A DNA stretch of 64,000 nucleotides from Catenuloplanes atrovinosus (GTDB taxonomy: Bacteria; Actinomycetota; Actinomycetes; Mycobacteriales; Micromonosporaceae), in NCBI RefSeq assembly GCF_031458235.1, contig NZ_JAVDYB010000001.1, positions 4,175,001 to 4,239,000 of the forward strand, read 5' to 3'. This document shows positions 9,201 to 23,800 of this stretch, piece by piece. The translations under genes were made by a program, and so were the position numbers. The notes beneath the pieces were generated by a model. It saw only the letters and a list, made by a program, of their open reading frames with translations. It made no database searches and was not told the DNA's origin. The first letter of the stretch is position 1. Every line of letters starts with the position of its first letter.

Positions 9201-11837
9201 CAGCACGGCCTCCACCTCGGCCAGCTCCACCCGGAACCCGCGGATCTTCACCTGGTCGTCGGCGCGGCCGAGGAACACCACCTCGCCGTCGCGGTTCCAG
9301 CGTGCCAGGTCGCCGGTGCGGTACATGCGTTCGCCGTCGAGGAACGGGCAGGCCACGAATCGTTCGGCGGTCAGGTCCGGCCGGGCCAGGTAGCCGCGCG
9401 CCAGGCCGGTGCCCGCGATGTACAGCTCGCCGGTCACGCCCGGCGGAACCGGGCGCAGGAAGGCGTCGAGCAGGTAGATCCTGCGGTTGGTCATCGGGCG
9501 GCCGATCGGCAGCTCCGGCCCGACCGCCTCGCCCGGCTCGATCGGCTTCCAGGTGGCGCACAGCGTGGTCTCGGTCGGCCCGTACGTGTTGCGCACCACC
9601 AGGCCGGGCCGGGCCCGCCGCAGCTGCTCCACCGTGTGGGCGGGCACCACGTCGCCGCCGGTCCCGACCTCGCGCAGGCCGGTGAAGCAGTCCGGGGAGG
9701 ACTCCGCCAGCGCGCGGAACGTGCCGGCGGTCAGGTGCACCGCGGTCGCGCCCCGGGCCACGGCCTCGCGGATGCCGCCCGCGTCGACCACGCCCGGCTC
9801 GGCGACCAGGACCCGGCCGCCCGTGACGAGCGGCACCCACATCTCGTACAGCGAGGGGTCGAAGACGTGCGTGGCGTGCATCAGGACACCGTCGCCGGGG
9901 CCGATCCGCCAGCCGGCGTCGCCCGCCAGGCCGGCCACCGCGCCGTGCGGGACGGCCACGCCCTTCGGCTCACCGGTGGAGCCGGACGTGTACATGACGT
10001 ACGCCAGGTCGTCGGCGCCGATCCGGGCGGCCGGCGCCGTGGCGGCGCAGCGGTCCACGGCCGCGCGCGTCTCCGGAGCGTCCAGGACCACGAGGGTACG
10101 GCCGGGCAGCGCCTCGCCGGTGGCCGCCGTGCAGACGACCGCCGAGACGCCGGCGCCGTCCAGCACGAACGCGATCCGCTCGGCCGGGTGCGCGATGTCC
10201 ACCGGCACGTACGCGGCACCGGCCTTCCAGATCGCCAGGAACACGATCGGCAGGTCCGCGGACCGCTCCATGGCCACGCCCACCCGGTCGCCGCGCCGGA
10301 CGCCGCGTTCGATCAGGTAGGACGCCAGCCGGTTCGACGCCGCGTCGGCCTGCGCGTAGGTGAGTTCCGCGCCGTCCGGGCCGGCGATCGCCACCGCGTC
10401 CGGTGCCGCGGCCACCCGCCGGGCGAACAGCTCCGGCACGGACGCGCCGGGCACCGGCCCCGCGGTCGCGTTCCACTCGTCCACCACCGTGGCGCGCTCG
10501 GCCTCGCCGAGCAGCGTCAGCCGGCCGACCGGCACGTCCGGGTCGGCGACCAGCCGCTCCAGCACGCGGGCGATCGCGCCGGCGACCGACTCGGCGACCT
10601 CGCGGCCGAACAGGCCCCGGTCGTAGTTCAGGATCACCGGCATGCGCTCGCCCGGGCCGGAGACCAGCGTGAACGGGTAGTGCGAGGCGTCCCGTCCCTT
10701 CCGCACCGGTCGCATGTGCAGGCCGTCGCCGGCCGGCCGGTCGAGCCCGGTGCGCGGGAAGTTCTCGTAGATGACGAGCGTGTCGAAGACCGCGCCGGGG
10801 CCGGCGACGGCCTGCACCTCCTGCAGGCCGAGGTGCTGGTGGGCGCCGAGCGCCGACTGGGTGCGCTGGAGCCCGGCGAGCAGGTCGACGACGCGCTGCC
10901 CGCCGTCCAGCCGGGCGCGCACCGGCAGCGTGGTGAGCAGCATGCCGACCATCGACTCCACCCGGGCGAGCGCGGCGGGCCGCCCCGAGGAGGTGGAGCC
11001 GAACACCACGTCGGTACGGCCGGCCAGCTGCGCCAGCACGATCGCCCACGCGCCCTGCACCACGGTGTTCATGGTCAGGTCGCGGGCGCGCGCCAGCCGG
11101 GTCAGGCCGTCGGTCAGCTCCGCGGGCAGCTCGATCATCACCGTGTCGATGTCCGGCACCCGCGCCGGATCGGCGGGCGCGACCGCGGTGGGCGTGTCCA
11201 GCCCGGCGAGCGCGTTGCGCCACGCCGCCCGCGCCGCGTCCTTGTCCTGCCGGCCCAGCCAGGCGAGGTAGTCGCGGTAGGACACCGCGGGCGGCAGCCC
11301 GGACGCGTCGCCGTCCGCCGCGTAGATCGCGGCCAGCTCGCGGTGCAGGATCGGCATGGACCAGCCGTCCACCAGCACGTGGTGCAGCGTGTGCACCAGC
11401 AGGTGCCGGTCCGGGCCGAGCCGGATCAGGTGCAGCTTCATCAGCGGCGCGGTCTCCAGGCGGAGCCGCTCGGCCATCTCCTCCTCGGCCACCCGGCTCA
11501 CCTCGCCGTCGGCCAGGTCGTCCGGCAGCCCGGTCAGGTCGGTCTCGCGCCACGGGATCTCCACGTCCCGCTGGATCACCTGCACCATCTGCGCGCCGCT
11601 GACGTAGCGGAAGCAGGCGCGCAGCGCGGCGTGCCGGTCCACGAGCGCCTGCCAGGACGCCCGCAGCCGCGCCGCGTCCAGCGGCCCGTCGATGCCGTAG
11701 ACGGACTGCACGGTGTACGTGTCCGGCCCGTCCGCGTCGAGCGCGGTGTGGTAGAGCATCCCCTCCTGGAGCGGCGACAGCGGCCAGACGTCTTCCACGG
11801 TGGAACGGGGCTTCGCACGAGTGTCGTCGATGGTCAC
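6273..11837 (-). CDS. Glycopeptide NRPS, module 7 (C-A-T-X-TE)
   Basis: An 1854-aa terminal NRPS. The order is C7 (about 15-440, HHVLVDG near 150), A7 (about 460-950), T7 (Ser1002 in LGGSS), X (about 1035-1455), a linker, and TE (about 1600-1850, GWSLGG with Ser1689, late His in VNHYE). The A7 code read by hand is DPYHGGTLCK, the known code for 3,5-dihydroxyphenylglycine. The X domain carries HRIVADDES instead of HHxxxDG; this loss of condensation activity is characteristic of the glycopeptide X domain that docks the Oxy P450s. Between X and TE is a segment that resembles the C-terminal part of an A domain ([26 protein letters not shown]). The start is GTG at 11837, after AAGGAG and 10 bp downstream of the module 4-6 gene. 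Confidence 0.96.
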   Translation of the reverse strand: MTIDDTRAKPRSTVEDVWPLSPLQEGMLYHTALDADGPDTYTVQSVYGIDGPLDAARLRASWQALVDRHAALRACFRYVSGAQMVQVIQRDVEIPWRETDLTGLPDDLADGEVSRVAEEEMAERLRLETAPLMKLHLIRLGPDRHLLVHTLHHVLVDGWSMPILHRELAAIYAADGDASGLPPAVSYRDYLAWLGRQDKDAARAAWRNALAGLDTPTAVAPADPARVPDIDTVMIELPAELTDGLTRLARARDLTMNTVVQGAWAIVLAQLAGRTDVVFGSTSSGRPAALARVESMVGMLLTTLPVRARLDGGQRVVDLLAGLQRTQSALGAHQHLGLQEVQAVAGPGAVFDTLVIYENFPRTGLDRPAGDGLHMRPVRKGRDASHYPFTLVSGPGERMPVILNYDRGLFGREVAESVAGAIARVLERLVADPDVPVGRLTLLGEAERATVVDEWNATAGPVPGASVPELFARRVAAAPDAVAIAGPDGAELTYAQADAASNRLASYLIERGVRRGDRVGVAMERSADLPIVFLAIWKAGAAYVPVDIAHPAERIAFVLDGAGVSAVVCTAATGEALPGRTLVVLDAPETRAAVDRCAATAPAARIGADDLAYVMYTSGSTGEPKGVAVPHGAVAGLAGDAGWRIGPGDGVLMHATHVFDPSLYEMWVPLVTGGRVLVAEPGVVDAGGIREAVARGATAVHLTAGTFRALAESSPDCFTGLREVGTGGDVVPAHTVEQLRRARPGLVVRNTYGPTETTLCATWKPIEPGEAVGPELPIGRPMTNRRIYLLDAFLRPVPPGVTGELYIAGTGLARGYLARPDLTAERFVACPFLDGERMYRTGDLARWNRDGEVVFLGRADDQVKIRGFRVELAEVEAVLAAQPGVREAVVVAREDQPGERRLVGYVVSDAGEVDTEEIRRRMGLVLPAYMVPVAIVGLVSLPVTANSKVDRRALPAPDLAGGASAKAPESETEKVLCALYAEILGVERAGVDDAFHELGGSSALAMRLIARIREELGADLPIRQLFSSPTPAGVARALAAKSRPALEPVTRPERVPLTARQLRAWLLAGPSEETRGLHVSVALRLRGRLDVPALEAAIGDVAVRHEILRTTFPGGAEDVHQHVHETAAVRLTPVPAAEEDLPGLLAERRERPFDLTRDLPWRCDLFALGEREHVLSVTMHRIVADDESMDVFFRDLAAAYGARRAGRAPERAPLVLQFADYAIWEGRLLDGAREQDSLMSDQVGFWRNHLAGIDGETVLPVDRPRAAIPSRRAGTVPVRLGAGAHARLARTVEAAGADTLQTVHAALAMLLVAYGAGEDLVIGTTLPRDEDLIDLEPMIGPFARPFPVRTDLSADPTFLEVVARVQEAVREARQHLDVPFERIPELLGLPASLSRHPVFQVGLRVSEEDSVAWDAADLPALRTTAEPAGVEAIELDLAFALTERRDDEDDEAGIDGILHYAADLFDEDTAETLARRLVRVLEQVAEDPGRRISELDVLLDDARRDDPVIAPVRWSGAVPEAVADLAGPLGALLLDDRRRPVAPGAVGELYVTGPAVDAGEPCPFGPAGRRMVRTGLLARENSAGELHVVGERRGSGASVKTGDYEVLLPLRATGDRPPLFCVHASGGLSWNYGPLLRHLPANQPVYGVQARGLARTEALPGSVEEMAADYVAQIRTVQPSGPYHLLGWSLGGRIAQAMTVLLEAAGERVGLLALLDAYPVYMGRNAKGTPTEEAARDEEALEKRKQQELELAGQLVQGGGARARLEAVMRNLWTVGPDHTAAPFSSDVLLFVATVDRPAHLPVAEAIASWQDLTGGAIEPHEIEVNHYEMVQPAALARIGAVVAEKLRRPGAAA

Positions 11838-11847
11838 GGTCTACTCC

Positions 11848-14800
11848 TTATTCGCCGGCCGGTCCGGCCTCGAGTCGGTCCATCTGTTCGGGCGAGAGGG
11901 CCACCAGCGGGCCCGCGGGGGACTCCGGCGCCGCGGCGTCCCCGTCGTCGGCGGGGAGTTCCTTGACGAGCGCCGCCAGCCGTTCCGGCGTCTTCTCGTC
12001 GAACACCTGCCACGGGGTCAGTTCCAGCCCTTCCCGGCGGGCCCGGGTGGACAGCTGCATGGAGGTGATCGAGTCGCCGCCGAGCTCGAAGAAGCTGTCG
12101 TCGGCGGCCACCCGGTCCAGGCCCAGCACCTCCGCGAAGAGCGCGCACAGCCGCTCCTCCATGGCGGTGCGCGGGTCCCGCCCGGACGACGTACCGGCGA
12201 AGTCGGGGGCGCGCAGCGCCCGGTGATCGACCTTGCCGTTGGGGGTCAGGGGCATGGTCTCCAGCGGTACGAACGCGGCCGGCACCATGTGCTGGGGCAG
12301 GCGCGCGACCGCGGCCTCCCGGAGCGCGGTGATCAGCGTGTCGTCCGCCGGACCGGCCGCCGGGACGACGTACGCCACCAGCTGCTTCTCCCCCGGCCCG
12401 TCCTCGCGGGCGACCACCGCCACCTGGGCGACGCCCGGACGGCCCGCCAGCACGGCCTCGATCTCCCCCGGCTCGATCCGGTACCCGCGCACCTTGACCT
12501 GCGCGTCGGCCCGGCCGGCGAAGACCAGCTCGCCGTCCCGGGTCCAGCGCGCCCGGTCGCCGGTGCGGTACATCCGGCCGCCCGGCATGAACGGGTCCGC
12601 GACGAACCGCTCCGCGGTCAGGCCCGGCCGTCCCAGGTATCCGCGGGCGAGCCCGGCACCGGCCACGTAGAGCTCCCCGGCCACGCCCACCGGCACCGGC
12701 TGGAGGAACGCGTCGAGCAGGTACGCCCGCGTGTTCGTGATCGGACGGCCGATCGGGACCGCGTCCCGCCCGGGGGTCAGCGGCGCGCTCATCGTCGCGC
12801 ACACGGTCGTCTCGGTCGGCCCGTAGGCGTTGACCATCCGGTGCCCCGGCGCCCACCGGTCCACCAGCGCGGGCGGGCAGGCCTCGCCGGCCACGATCAG
12901 CGTCTCCAGGCTCGCCGGCAGGTCGTCCTCGACGGCCAGCACGCTCGGCGGCACCGTCACATGGGTGACGTCCCACCGGCGTACCGCCTCGCCCAGCGTC
13001 ACCCGGGGCGGCATGCTCTCCGGGCCGGCCAGCACGATGGACCCGCCGGACAGCAGCGCCATGCACACCTCGGAGACCGCGGCGTCGAAGCCGAGCGAGG
13101 CGAACTGGAGCACCCGCGACGCGGGCGTCACCGCGAAGCGCGCGATCTGGGCGCGCGCCAGGTTGCCCAGCCCGGCGTGGGTGACCAGCACGCCCTTGGG
13201 CACGCCGGTCGATCCGGACGTGTAGATCACGTACGCGCCGTCGGCCGCGAGCACGCGCGGCAGCGCGGTCCCCGGATCGGCCGCGGACGGCTCGCCCGGC
13301 ACCAGCACGGTGCCGGTGAAGCCGTCCGGCACGGCCGCCCGGGTCGCGGCCGAGCAGACCAGCACGTCCGGCGCCGCGTCGGCCAGCATCAGCGCGATCC
13401 GCTCGCCGGGGTAGTCCGGGTCGACCGGGACGAACACGCCGCCGGCCAGCGACACCCCGAGCAGCGTCACCACCAGCTCGGCCGACCGCTCCACCAGCAC
13501 GGCCACCCGGGTCTCCCGGCGCACGCCCGACGCGGCCAGCCGCCGCGCCAGCGTCTCCGCCTCGGCCAGCAGCTCGCCGAACGTCAGGTCGCGCGCCGCG
13601 GTCCGGACCGCCACCGCGTCCCGCGAGCGTTCCACCTGGCGGCGGAACAGCACCGGCAGCGGCTCCGCGGTCAGCGGTGCGGCGGTGTCGTTCCACTGCT
13701 CCACCACCAGCTCGCGGCGTGCGGCGTCGAGCAGGCCGATCCGGCCCACCGGCGTCCGCGGCGCGGCCACCACCTGCTCCAGCGCGTGGACGATCGCCGC
13801 GAGCATCTCCTCGGCCCGGGTCCGGTCGATCACGTCCGGCCGGTAGATGAACTCGCCGTGGACGCCGCCGTCCTCCGACGCGCGCATCGACACCGGGTAG
13901 TGCCCGCTGTCGTCCGGGATTCCGGCCGGGCGCATGACCAGCGCGTCCGGGCTCTCGGACGGGCGCGGCGGGCGCGGGTAGTTCTCGAACACCACGAGCG
14001 TGTCGAAGGCCGCGCCCGGCCCGGCGAACTGGTTGATCTCGCTCAGCCCGACGTGCTGGTGCGCCATCATCGCGACCTGGCGGCGTTGCAGATCCGTGAG
14101 CATGTCCACGAACGGCGTGGCGCCGTCCAGCCGCGCCCGGACCGGCAGCGTGTTCATGAACAGGCCGACCACGGAGCCGACGCCGGGGATCTCCGGCGGA
14201 CGGCCGGCCACGGCGGAGCCGAAGACCACGTCGTCGCGTCCGGTCAGCCGGGCCAGCAGCAGCGCCCAGACGCCCTGGAACAGCGTGTTCATCGTGACGC
14301 CGTGCCCGCGGGTGAACTCCGCCAGGCGCCGGCTCAGCGCGTCGTCGAGCGTGAACCGCACCCGCTCCGGCGCGACCGGCGCGCTGATGCTGTCCGGCGG
14401 CACCACATGGGTCGGCTCGTCCAGCCCGGCCAGCTCGGACCGCCAGGCCTCCCGGGCGGCCTCCTTGTCCTGGCGCGCCAGCCAGGCCAGGTAGTCGCGG
14501 TAGGAGGTCGGGGCCGGCAGCGCGCCGCCGTCCCCGCCGGCCTCGTACGCGGCCATCACGTCCACGGAGAGGATCGGCAGCGACCATCCGTCGCACGAGA
14601 TGTGGTGCGACGCCAGCATCAGCCGGTGCCGGCGCTCGCCGAGGCGGACCAGGTGCAGGCGCAGCAGCGGCGCCCGGGTCACGTCGAACCGGTCGTCGCG
14701 CAGCTCCGCCACCAGCCGGTCGAACTCGGCCAGCGCCTCGTCCTCCGGCAGGTGCGACAGGTCGGTCTCCCGCCAGGGCAGCGTCAGCTCGCGGGCGATC

Positions 14801-17800
14801 ACCTGCACGGCCGTGCCGGACTCGAGCTGGTGGAAGCTCGCGCGCAGCGCGGCGTGCCGGTCCAGCACGGCCTGCCAGGACGCGCGCAGCCGGGCGGCGT
14901 CCAGCGGCCCGTCGATGGCGAGCGTGCGCAGGCCCGCGTAGACGTCCGGGCCCCGCTCGTCGACCGCGTGGAACAGCAGCCCCTCCTGCAGCGGGGAGAG
15001 CGGCCAGATGTCGAGCAGGCCCGGTACGGCCGTCTCGATCTCCGCCACGTCCCGCTGCGACAGCGCGGCGAGCGGGAAGTCCGACGGCGTGTGCCCGCCC
15101 GCGCGGACGTCGCCCGCGTGCGCGGCCAGGCCGGTCAGCATGTCCAGCCAGGCCGTGCCGAGCGACTCCGCCGCGGCGTCGTCGAGGAGCCGGCCGGCCC
15201 AGGTCACGGTCAGGTCCAGCCGGGGGCCGTCCGCGGCGTCCAGCACGGCCGCGTCGATCTCCAGGGCGTGCCGCAGCGGCGCGTCCGGGTCGGCCGTGCC
15301 GCCGATGGTCCCGACCGGCTGCCAGGGCTCGGCGTCCCCGCCGGGCGCGGCGGCGAACCGGCCCAGGTAGTTGAACCCGATCTCCGGCGCCGGCAACGCG
15401 GCCAGGACCGGCCCGGTCTCGGCGTTGAGGTGACGCAGCATCCCGTAGCCGAGCCCGCCGTCCGGCACCGCGCGCACGCTCTCCTTGACGGCCTTCAGCA
15501 GGTCACCGGCCGCGTCGCCGCCCGACCTCGCCTCGGCCGGGTCGATCCCGGTCAGGTCCAGCCGGACCGGGTGCACGTCGGTGAACCAGCCGACCGTCCG
15601 GGACGGGTCCAGCCCGCCGATCGGCCGGCGGCCGTGCCCTTCGACGTCCACCACGACCGCGGTGCCGCCGCGCCATCCGGCCACCGCGCCCGCCAGCGTG
15701 GCCAGCAGCACCTCCTGAACTCCACAGTGGAAGGCCGAGGTGACCCGCTCCACCAGCGCGGCCGCCCGGTCCGGCGGCACGGTCCACGACCTGCGGCCCG
15801 CGGTCGAGACGGTGTCCCGCGCCGGGTCCGGCGCGCCCAGCCGGGGCGCGCCGTCGCCGAGGATCGCGGTCCATACCGGCAGCTCCGCGGTACGCGCCGC
15901 CGCCTGCTCGGCCAGCGTCCGCGCCCAGCGCCGGAACGAGACGTCCACCGGATCGGGCGCGGGCTCCCGGCCCTCGGCCACCGCCTCGCACGCGGCGCGC
16001 AGCTCCGGCAGCAGGATGCGCCAGGACACCGCGTCGGCCACGAGGTGGTGCGCGACCAGCGCGAGCCGGCCGGTGCGCCCGGGCCCGGCGTCCACCCACA
16101 CCGCGCGGATCAGCACGCCGGCGGCCGGGTCCAGCCGCGCCGCGGTCTCCGCGGCGGAGCGGTCCGCGAGCGCGTCGAGGTCGGCGTCGCCGGCCGCCAC
16201 GCGGTCGACCAGGCGCGCCGCGTCCACCGTGCCGCGCTCGGCCACGACCAGGCGGGGCTCCGCTCCCCCGGTCCCGACGACCCGGGCGCGCAGGAGGTCG
16301 TGCGCGTCGATCAGCGCGCCCAGCCCGGCCGCGAGCGTGTCCACCGTCAGCCCGGCGGGCGCGCCCACGGTCGTCCACTGCGCCAGCGCGCCCCGGGTCA
16401 GCGCGCCGGGATCGCGGTCGAGCAGCGCCCGCAGCACCGGCGTCCAGGGGACCTCGCCGGCGCCGTCGTCGGCACCGGCCGGCCGCTCACCGCCGCGCTC
16501 CGCGATCGCGGCCAGGCCGGCCGGCGTCCGGTGGTCGAAGACGTCGGTGGCGCCGAAGACCACGTTCTCCCGCCGGGCGCGCGAGGCGAGCTGCATCGAC
16601 AGGATCGAGTCGCCGCCCAGCTCGAAGAAGCTGTCGTCGGCGCCGACCCGGTCCACGCCGAGGATCTCGGCGAACAGCGCGCACAGCACCCGTTCGGTCT
16701 CGGTGCGCGGCTCGCGGCCGGCCGGCCTCCCGGCGAACTCGGGGTCGGGCAGCGCGGCGCGGTCGATCTTGCCGTTGACCGTCAGCGGGAAGCCGTCCAG
16801 CACCACCACCGCGGCCGGCACCATGAATTCCGGCAGCCGGGCCGCCAGGTTCTCGCGTACGGTGCCGGGGTCCGCGGCCGCGTCGCCCGCCGCCGTCACG
16901 TAGGCGATCAGCCGCTTCTCCCCCGGCCGGTCCTCGCGCGCCACCACCACCGCCTGCGCCACGCCGGGCTCCGCGGTCAGCGCCGCCTCGATCTCGGCCG
17001 GCTCGACCCGGTACCCGCGGATCTTCACCTGGGCGTCGGCGCGGCCGGCGAACAGCAGTTCGTCCCGGTCCGTCCAGCGGGCCAGGTCACCGGTGCGGTA
17101 CATCCGCTCGCCGGCGGCGAACGGGTCGGCGACGAACCGCTCCGCGGTCGCGGCGGCGGCGCCCAGATAGCCGCGGGCCAGGCCGGCGCCCGCGAGGTAC
17201 AGCTCGCCGGTCACGCCCGGGCCGACCGGCTGGAGGAACGCGTCGAGCACGTACACCCGACGGCCGGCCAGCGGACGGCCGATCGGCAGCGCGTCACCGG
17301 GCGCGGCGCCCGGCTCGATCACATGCCAGGTGGCGCAGAGCGTGGTCTCGGTCGGGCCGTAGAGGTGCCGGACGCGCACGTCCGGGCAGGCCGCGCGCAC
17401 CCGGGCGACGGAGGCCGGCGGGACGGCGTCGCCGCCGGTCAGCACCTCGCGCAGCCCGCGGAACGCGTCCGCCGCCTCGTCCGCCAGCGCCCGGAACGCC
17501 CCGGCGGTCAGGTGGACCGTGGTCACCCCGCGCGCGATCGCGTCCCGCAGCCGTTGCGCGTCGACCGTGCCCGGCTCCGCGACCAGCACGCGGGCGCCGG
17601 CGACCAGCGGCGCCCAGATCTCCAGCAGCGACGCGTCGAACGCGTGCGAGGCGTGCATCAGCACGTGGTCGTCCGCCCCGAGCGCCCAGCCCGGGTCGCC
17701 GGCCAGCGCCGCCACGCCGCCGTGCGGCACCGCCACGCCCTTCGGCACGCCGGTGGACCCGGACGTGTACATCACGTACGCCACGTCGTGCGCGCCGGCC

Positions 17801-20800
17801 GTGAACGACGGCGCCGGGCCGGTCGCGGGCGCGCCCGGGAGCACCGGCGCGATCCCGGCCGGCAGCAGGTGCCGGGTCGCCTCCGCGCAGACCGCCACGG
17901 ACACGCCGGCGCCGGTCAGCATCCGCGCGATCCGCTCCCCGGGGTCCTTCACGTTCACCGGTACGTACCCGGCCCCCGCCTTCCAGATCGCGAGCAGCGC
18001 CACGAACAGGCCGGCGCCGCGCTCCAGCACCACGCCGACGTGGTCGCCGCGCCGCACCCCCGCGCCGGCCAGGTGCCCGGCGAGCCGGTCCGACTCGCGG
18101 TCGAGGTCCGCGTAGGACAGCGTGCGGTCCCGGTCGGTGACCGCCACCGCGTCCGGCGAGCCGGCCACCCGCCGCCGGAACGCCTCCACCACGGTCGCGC
18201 CGCCGGCCGCCTCCCCGGTCGCGTGCCCGCGCGCCGGCCCTGCCGTCACGGCCAGCCGGCCGGTGAGCAGCGAGGGGTCCGCGACCAGTCGTTCCATCAC
18301 CCGCACGACCTGCCGGGCGACCTCCACGGCCGTCTCCCGGACGATGCGGTCCGGCCGGTACGACACGCGGATCTGGAGGCGCTCGCCGGGGCTGGCGCTC
18401 ATGGTCAGCGGGTAGCTGGTGCCGGTCCGGGTGACCGCCGAGCTGATGCGGACGGCACCGTCGGCGCCGAGGCCGGCGGCGTCCATCGGGAAGTTCTCGA
18501 CCATCATGATGGTGTCGAAGACCGCGCCCGGCCCGGTCACCTTCTGGATCTCCCGCAGCCCCATGTACTGGTGCTCGGTCAGCGCCACCTGGCGTGCCTG
18601 CAGGTCGTGGAGCAGGTCCAGCACCGGCCGGCCGCCGTCGAGGCGTACCCGCACCGGGACGGTGTTGATGAACATCCCCACCATCCGCTCGACGTCCGGG
18701 ACCTCGGCGGGGCGTCCGGACACCACCGTGCCGAACACCACGTCGGTACGGCCCGCGAGCCGCGCCAGCACCAGCGCCCAGGCGCCCTGCACGATCGTGC
18801 TCAACGTCAGCCCGTGCCCGCGGGCGAACTCGGTCAGCCGCCGAGTGTCCCGGAGGGACAGCGACTCGCAGTGCTCGTCCGGCATCACCATGGTCTTGCC
18901 CGCGTCCGCGTCCACCACGGTCGGCTCGTCCGCCCCGGCGAACTCCGCGCGCCACGCCGACCGGGTCGCCGCCCGGTCCTGACGGCTCAGCCAGGCCAGG
19001 TAGTCCCGGAAGGACGGCGGCGTCGCCGCGCCTTGGCCACCGGCGTACGCTGCCGACATCTCGCCCAGGATGATCGGCGTCGACCAGCCGTCCAGCACCA
19101 GGTGGTGGGAGGTCACCACGAGGCGGTGCCGGTGCTCGCCGAGCCGGATCAGCAGCAGCCGCAGCAGTGGCGCCCGGCCGATGTCGAAGCGGCGCGCCTG
19201 GTCCGCGGCGAGCAGGCGCCCGACCTCCGCGTCCGCGTCCGCCCCGGCCAGGTGCGACACGTCCGCCACCCGCCACGGGATGTCCGCGCCGGCCACCACG
19301 ACCTGCACCGTCTCGCCGGAGCGGAGCTGGTGGAACGTGGTCCGCAGCGATTCGTGCCGGGCGACCAGCGAGGTCCACGCCGCGTGCAGCCGGTCCGCCT
19401 CGAGCGGCCCGTCCAGGTCGAGGATGCGCTGGCTCTGGTAGACGTCGACGCCGGCCTCGTCGAGCGTGCGCTCGAAGAGCATGCCCTCCTGCAGCGCGGA
19501 CAGCGGCCAGACGTCGGTCAGCCCCGGCGCCGCCGCCTCCAGCTCCTCGACGTCCCGCTGTGCCAGCCGGACCAGGTCGAAGTCGGACGGCGTGTGCCCG
19601 CCCCCGGGGTGCGCGGCCAGCCCGGTCAGCAGCTCCAGCCAGGCCTCGCCGAGCCGGTCCACCGTGCCGGGGTCGAGGTCGCGGCCGTCCAGCGTGAGCC
19701 GCAGCCGGGGGCCGTCCGGGGTGTCCAGAACGTCCGCGGCGGCCTCCAGCGCGTGCGCCAGCACCAGATCCGGGCCGGCCTCGCCGGCGCCCAGCGTGCC
19801 CTCGCGCAGCTCCCACGGCGTGGCCGCGGAGGCCGCGCCGGACCGGCCGAGGTAGTTGAACCCGATCTCCGGGGCGGGCAGCGCGGCCAGCCGGTCCGCC
19901 GTGGCCGGGTTGAGGTGGCGCAGCAGCCCGTAGCCGAGCCCGTCGCCGGGCACCGCGCGGACCTGCTCCTTCACGGCCTTCAGCAGCGCGCCCGCGGCGG
20001 CGCCGCCGGCCGCGGCGGACGCCAGGTCGACGCCGGAGACGTCCAGGCGGACCGGGTGCGCGCTGGTGAACCAGCCGACGGTCCGCAGCAGGTCCTCGCC
20101 GTCGGCGGCGTGCCGGCCGTGGCCCTCCACGTCCACCAGCACGCCGTCACCGCCCCGCCGGCGTGCCACCGCACCGGCCAGGCCGGCGAGCAGGATCTCC
20201 GGGACTCCGCAGTGGAACGCGCCCGGCAGCCGGCCGAGCAGGCTCCGCGCCGCGTCCCCGGACAGCGTCGCCGACCACGAGTGCGGCTGCCCGGTGCGCG
20301 ATCCCACCGGCGGGTCCGCCGCGTCCAGCACCGCGACCCAGTGGTCCAGCTCGGCCACGGTGCTCTCGCTGAGCGCGCGCTCGGTCAGCCGCCGCGCCCA
20401 CGCCCGGTACGGCGTCGCCTCCGGCTCCAGCGCGGGGGTCCGGCCGGCGACCGCGTCGTCGTACGCCGCGCGCAGGTCCGGCAGCACGATGCCCCACGAG
20501 ACCGCGTCGACCACCAGGTGGTGCGCGACCAGCGCCAGGCGGCCCGGCCCGGCGTCCCCGGCGTCGATCCACACCACCCGCACGACGCTCCCGGCCGACG
20601 GGTCCAGCGTGGCCGCCGCCGCGCCGGCCTCGCGCGCGGCGAGCGCGTCCAGGTCCCCGGCCGCGGCCGGCACCCGGGTGATCAGGTCCGTCGCGGTCAC
20701 GGCGCCCCGCTCGGGCACCACCAGCCGTCCGCCCGGCTCGACCCGCGCGCGCAGCAGGTCGTGCGTGTCCAGCACGGCCCGCAGCGCCGTGGCCAGCGCG

Positions 20801-23800
20801 CCGGGGTCCAGGCCGGCCGGTGCGACCACCACCCGGGCCTGCGCGAAGCCGGGGCGTACCGCGTCGTCGCCGAGCGCGCGCATCACCGGCGTCCACGGCA
20901 CCTCGCCGATCGCCTGGTCCGCCGCGGGCCGGGCCGGGCGCGCCGGGCCGGCGGCCCGGGCCAGCGCGGCCAGCCGCTCCGGCGTCCGGTGCTCGAACAC
21001 CTGCCGCGGCGTCAGCGGGAGGCCCTCCCGGCGCGCGCGGGCGGCGACCTGCATCGACGAGATCGAATCGCCGCCGAGCGCGAAGAAGCTGTCCTCGGGC
21101 CCGACCCGGTCCAGGCCCAGAACCTGCGCGAACACGTCACAGAGCAGGCGCTCGGCCGCGGTGGCCGGCGCCCGGCCCGCGGCGGCCGGCGCGAACCGCG
21201 GTGCGGGCAGCGCCTGCCGGTCCACCTTGCCGTTCACGGTCAGCGGCAGCGCGTCCAGCACCAGCACCGCGGCCGGGAGCATGAACTCGGGCATCGTCTC
21301 GGCGAGCCGGGCCCGCAGCGACGCCGGGTCGGTGTCCGCGCCGGCCTCGGGCACCACGTAGCCGATCAGGTGCTCACCGCGCACGGAGACCACGGCCTGG
21401 GCCACGCCCGGCAGCCGGCCGAGCACCGCCTCGACCTCACCCGGCTCCACCCGGTAGCCGCGGATCTTGACCTGGTCGTCCGCGCGGCCGGCGAACACCA
21501 GCGCGCCGTCGTCCGCCCAGCGGGCCAGGTCACCGGTCCGGTACATCCGGCCGCCGGGTACGAACGGGTCGGCGACGAACCGCTCCGCCGTCAGCGCCGG
21601 ACGGCCCAGGTAACCGCGCGCCACGCCGGCGCCGGCCACGTACAGCTCGCCCGCCACGCCCGGGGGCAGCGGGCGCAGGAACGCGTCCAGCACGTAGGCG
21701 CGCCGGCCCGCGAGCGGGCGCCCGATCGGCAGCACCGCGCCGGTCCGGTCGCCGGGCTCGAGCAGCCACCAGGTCGCGCACAGCGTGGCCTCGGTCGGGC
21801 CGTAGAGGTGCCGCACCCGCACGTCCGGGCAGGCGCGCCGGACCCGCTCCACGGCCGCGAGCGGTACCGCGTCGCCGCCGGTCAGCACCTCGCGCAGCCC
21901 GGCGACCGACTCCGGCGACTCCTCGGCCAGGACGCGGAACGCGCCCGCGGTCAGGTGCGCGGCCGTGACGCCGCCGGCCACGTACCCGGCCAGCGCCGGC
22001 CCGTCCACCGCGCCCGGCCCGGCGATCGTCACCCGGGCGCCGGACAGCAGCGGCACCCAGATCTCGAACAGCGAGATGTCGAACGCGTGCGAGGCGTGCA
22101 TCAGCACGGCGTCGCCCGGCCCGATCCCCCAGCCGGGCTCGCCGGCCAGCGCCGCCACGTCGCCGTGCGTGACCGCGACGCCCTTCGGCGTGCCGGTCGA
22201 GCCCGAGGTGTACATGACGTAGGCGAGGTCGCCGGCGCCGGTGGCCACGGTCAGCGGCGTGGCGTCCTCGATCGCCCGCCGGGTCCGCGGGTCGTCCGGC
22301 ACGATCGGGTCGAGTCCGGCGTCGCGCACGGTGGCGCGGAACGTCTCCGCGCACACCGCCGCGGCCGGCGCGGCGTCGGTCAGCATGAACCGCACGCGCT
22401 CGGCCGGGTAGGCGGGGTCGACCGGCACGAACGCCGCGCCCGCCCGCCACACGCCGAGCAGCGTGGCGATCAGCGTGGACGAGCGTTCCATCAGTACCGC
22501 GACCCGGTCCCCGCGGCGGACGCCCCGGCCGGCGAGGTGGCCGGCGAGCCGTTCCGCGTACGCGTTCAGCTCCCCGTACGACATGGTGCCGTCGCGGCCG
22601 GCCACCGCCACCTCGTCGCGCCGGCCCGCCACCTGGCGGTCGAACAGCTCCAGCGCGTGCCGGTCCGGTGCCGCCCCGGACGCCGCGCTCCAGTCCCGTA
22701 CCACCAGCTCCCGCTCGGCCTCGCCGATCACCTCGACGTCGCCGACCGTGATTCCGGGCGTCCCGGTCAGCTGGCGCAGCACCCGGGTGAACCGCTCGAC
22801 GACGGCCAGCGCGGCCCGCTCGTCGAAGTGCTCAGGCAGGTAGTCGAGCTTGAGGAGCAGCGACTCACCGGGTACGGCGACGAGCGTGAGCGGGTAGTGG
22901 GCGGTCTCCCGGCCCTGGTGCACGCGGATGCCGAACGCGTCCGCGGAGCGCCGGGCGGCGAGCTCCCGGGGGAAGTTCTCGAAGACCAGCAGCGTGTCGA
23001 AGACCGCGCCGGGGCCGGCCGCCTTCTGGATGTCGGCAAGCCCCACGAACTGCTCGGGGATGAGTGCCGACTGCCGCTTCTGCAGCTCCGCCAGCAGTTC
23101 GGCGACCGGGGTCGCGCCGCGCAGCCGCACGCGGACCGGCACGGTGTTGAGGAACAGGCCGACCATCCGCTCCACGCCGGGCAGGTCCGCCGGGCGGGCC
23201 GACACCGTGGCGCCGAAGACGACGTCCGTGCGGCCGGCGAGCCGGGCCAGCACCAGCGCCCACGCGCCCTGCACCACCGTGTTCAGGGTCAGTCCGTGGC
23301 CGCGGGCGAGTTCCTCCAGCGCGCGGCTGAGCGGCCGCGGCAGCTCGACCGTGACGCTCTCCGGCACGCCCGGCCCGTGCCCCGGGTCGGCGGGCGCCAC
23401 CAGCGTCGGCTCGTCGGTGCCGCGCAGCTGCGCCGTCCACGCGGCCAGCGCGCGGTCCCGGTCCTGCCGGCGCAGCCAGGCCAGGTACTCCCCGTACGAC
23501 GTCACGTCCGGCAGGTCCGGTGCGCCGTCCCCGGCCGCGTACAGCGTGGACAGCTCGTCGAAGACGATCGGCAGCGACCAGCCGTCCATGATGGAGTGGT
23601 GGCAGGTGACCACCAGGCGGTGGCGGTCCGCGGCGAGCCGGATCAGCGTCAGCCGCAGCAACGGCGCCTTCGCCACGTCGAACGGGCGCAGCCGGTCCTC
23701 CTCGGCCAGCTCGCGTACTGCCGCGTCCGGCTCGTCGAGGCCGGAGAGGTCCGCCTCGCGCCACGGCAGGTCCACCCGCGCGGCGACGACCTGCACGGTC

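Noticed and set aside
6357-11966. A plus-strand open frame of about 1870 codons opposite the module 7 NRPS gene
   Set aside because: Same reason: low-complexity composition and no homology, whereas the minus strand encodes a complete C-A-T-X-TE protein.
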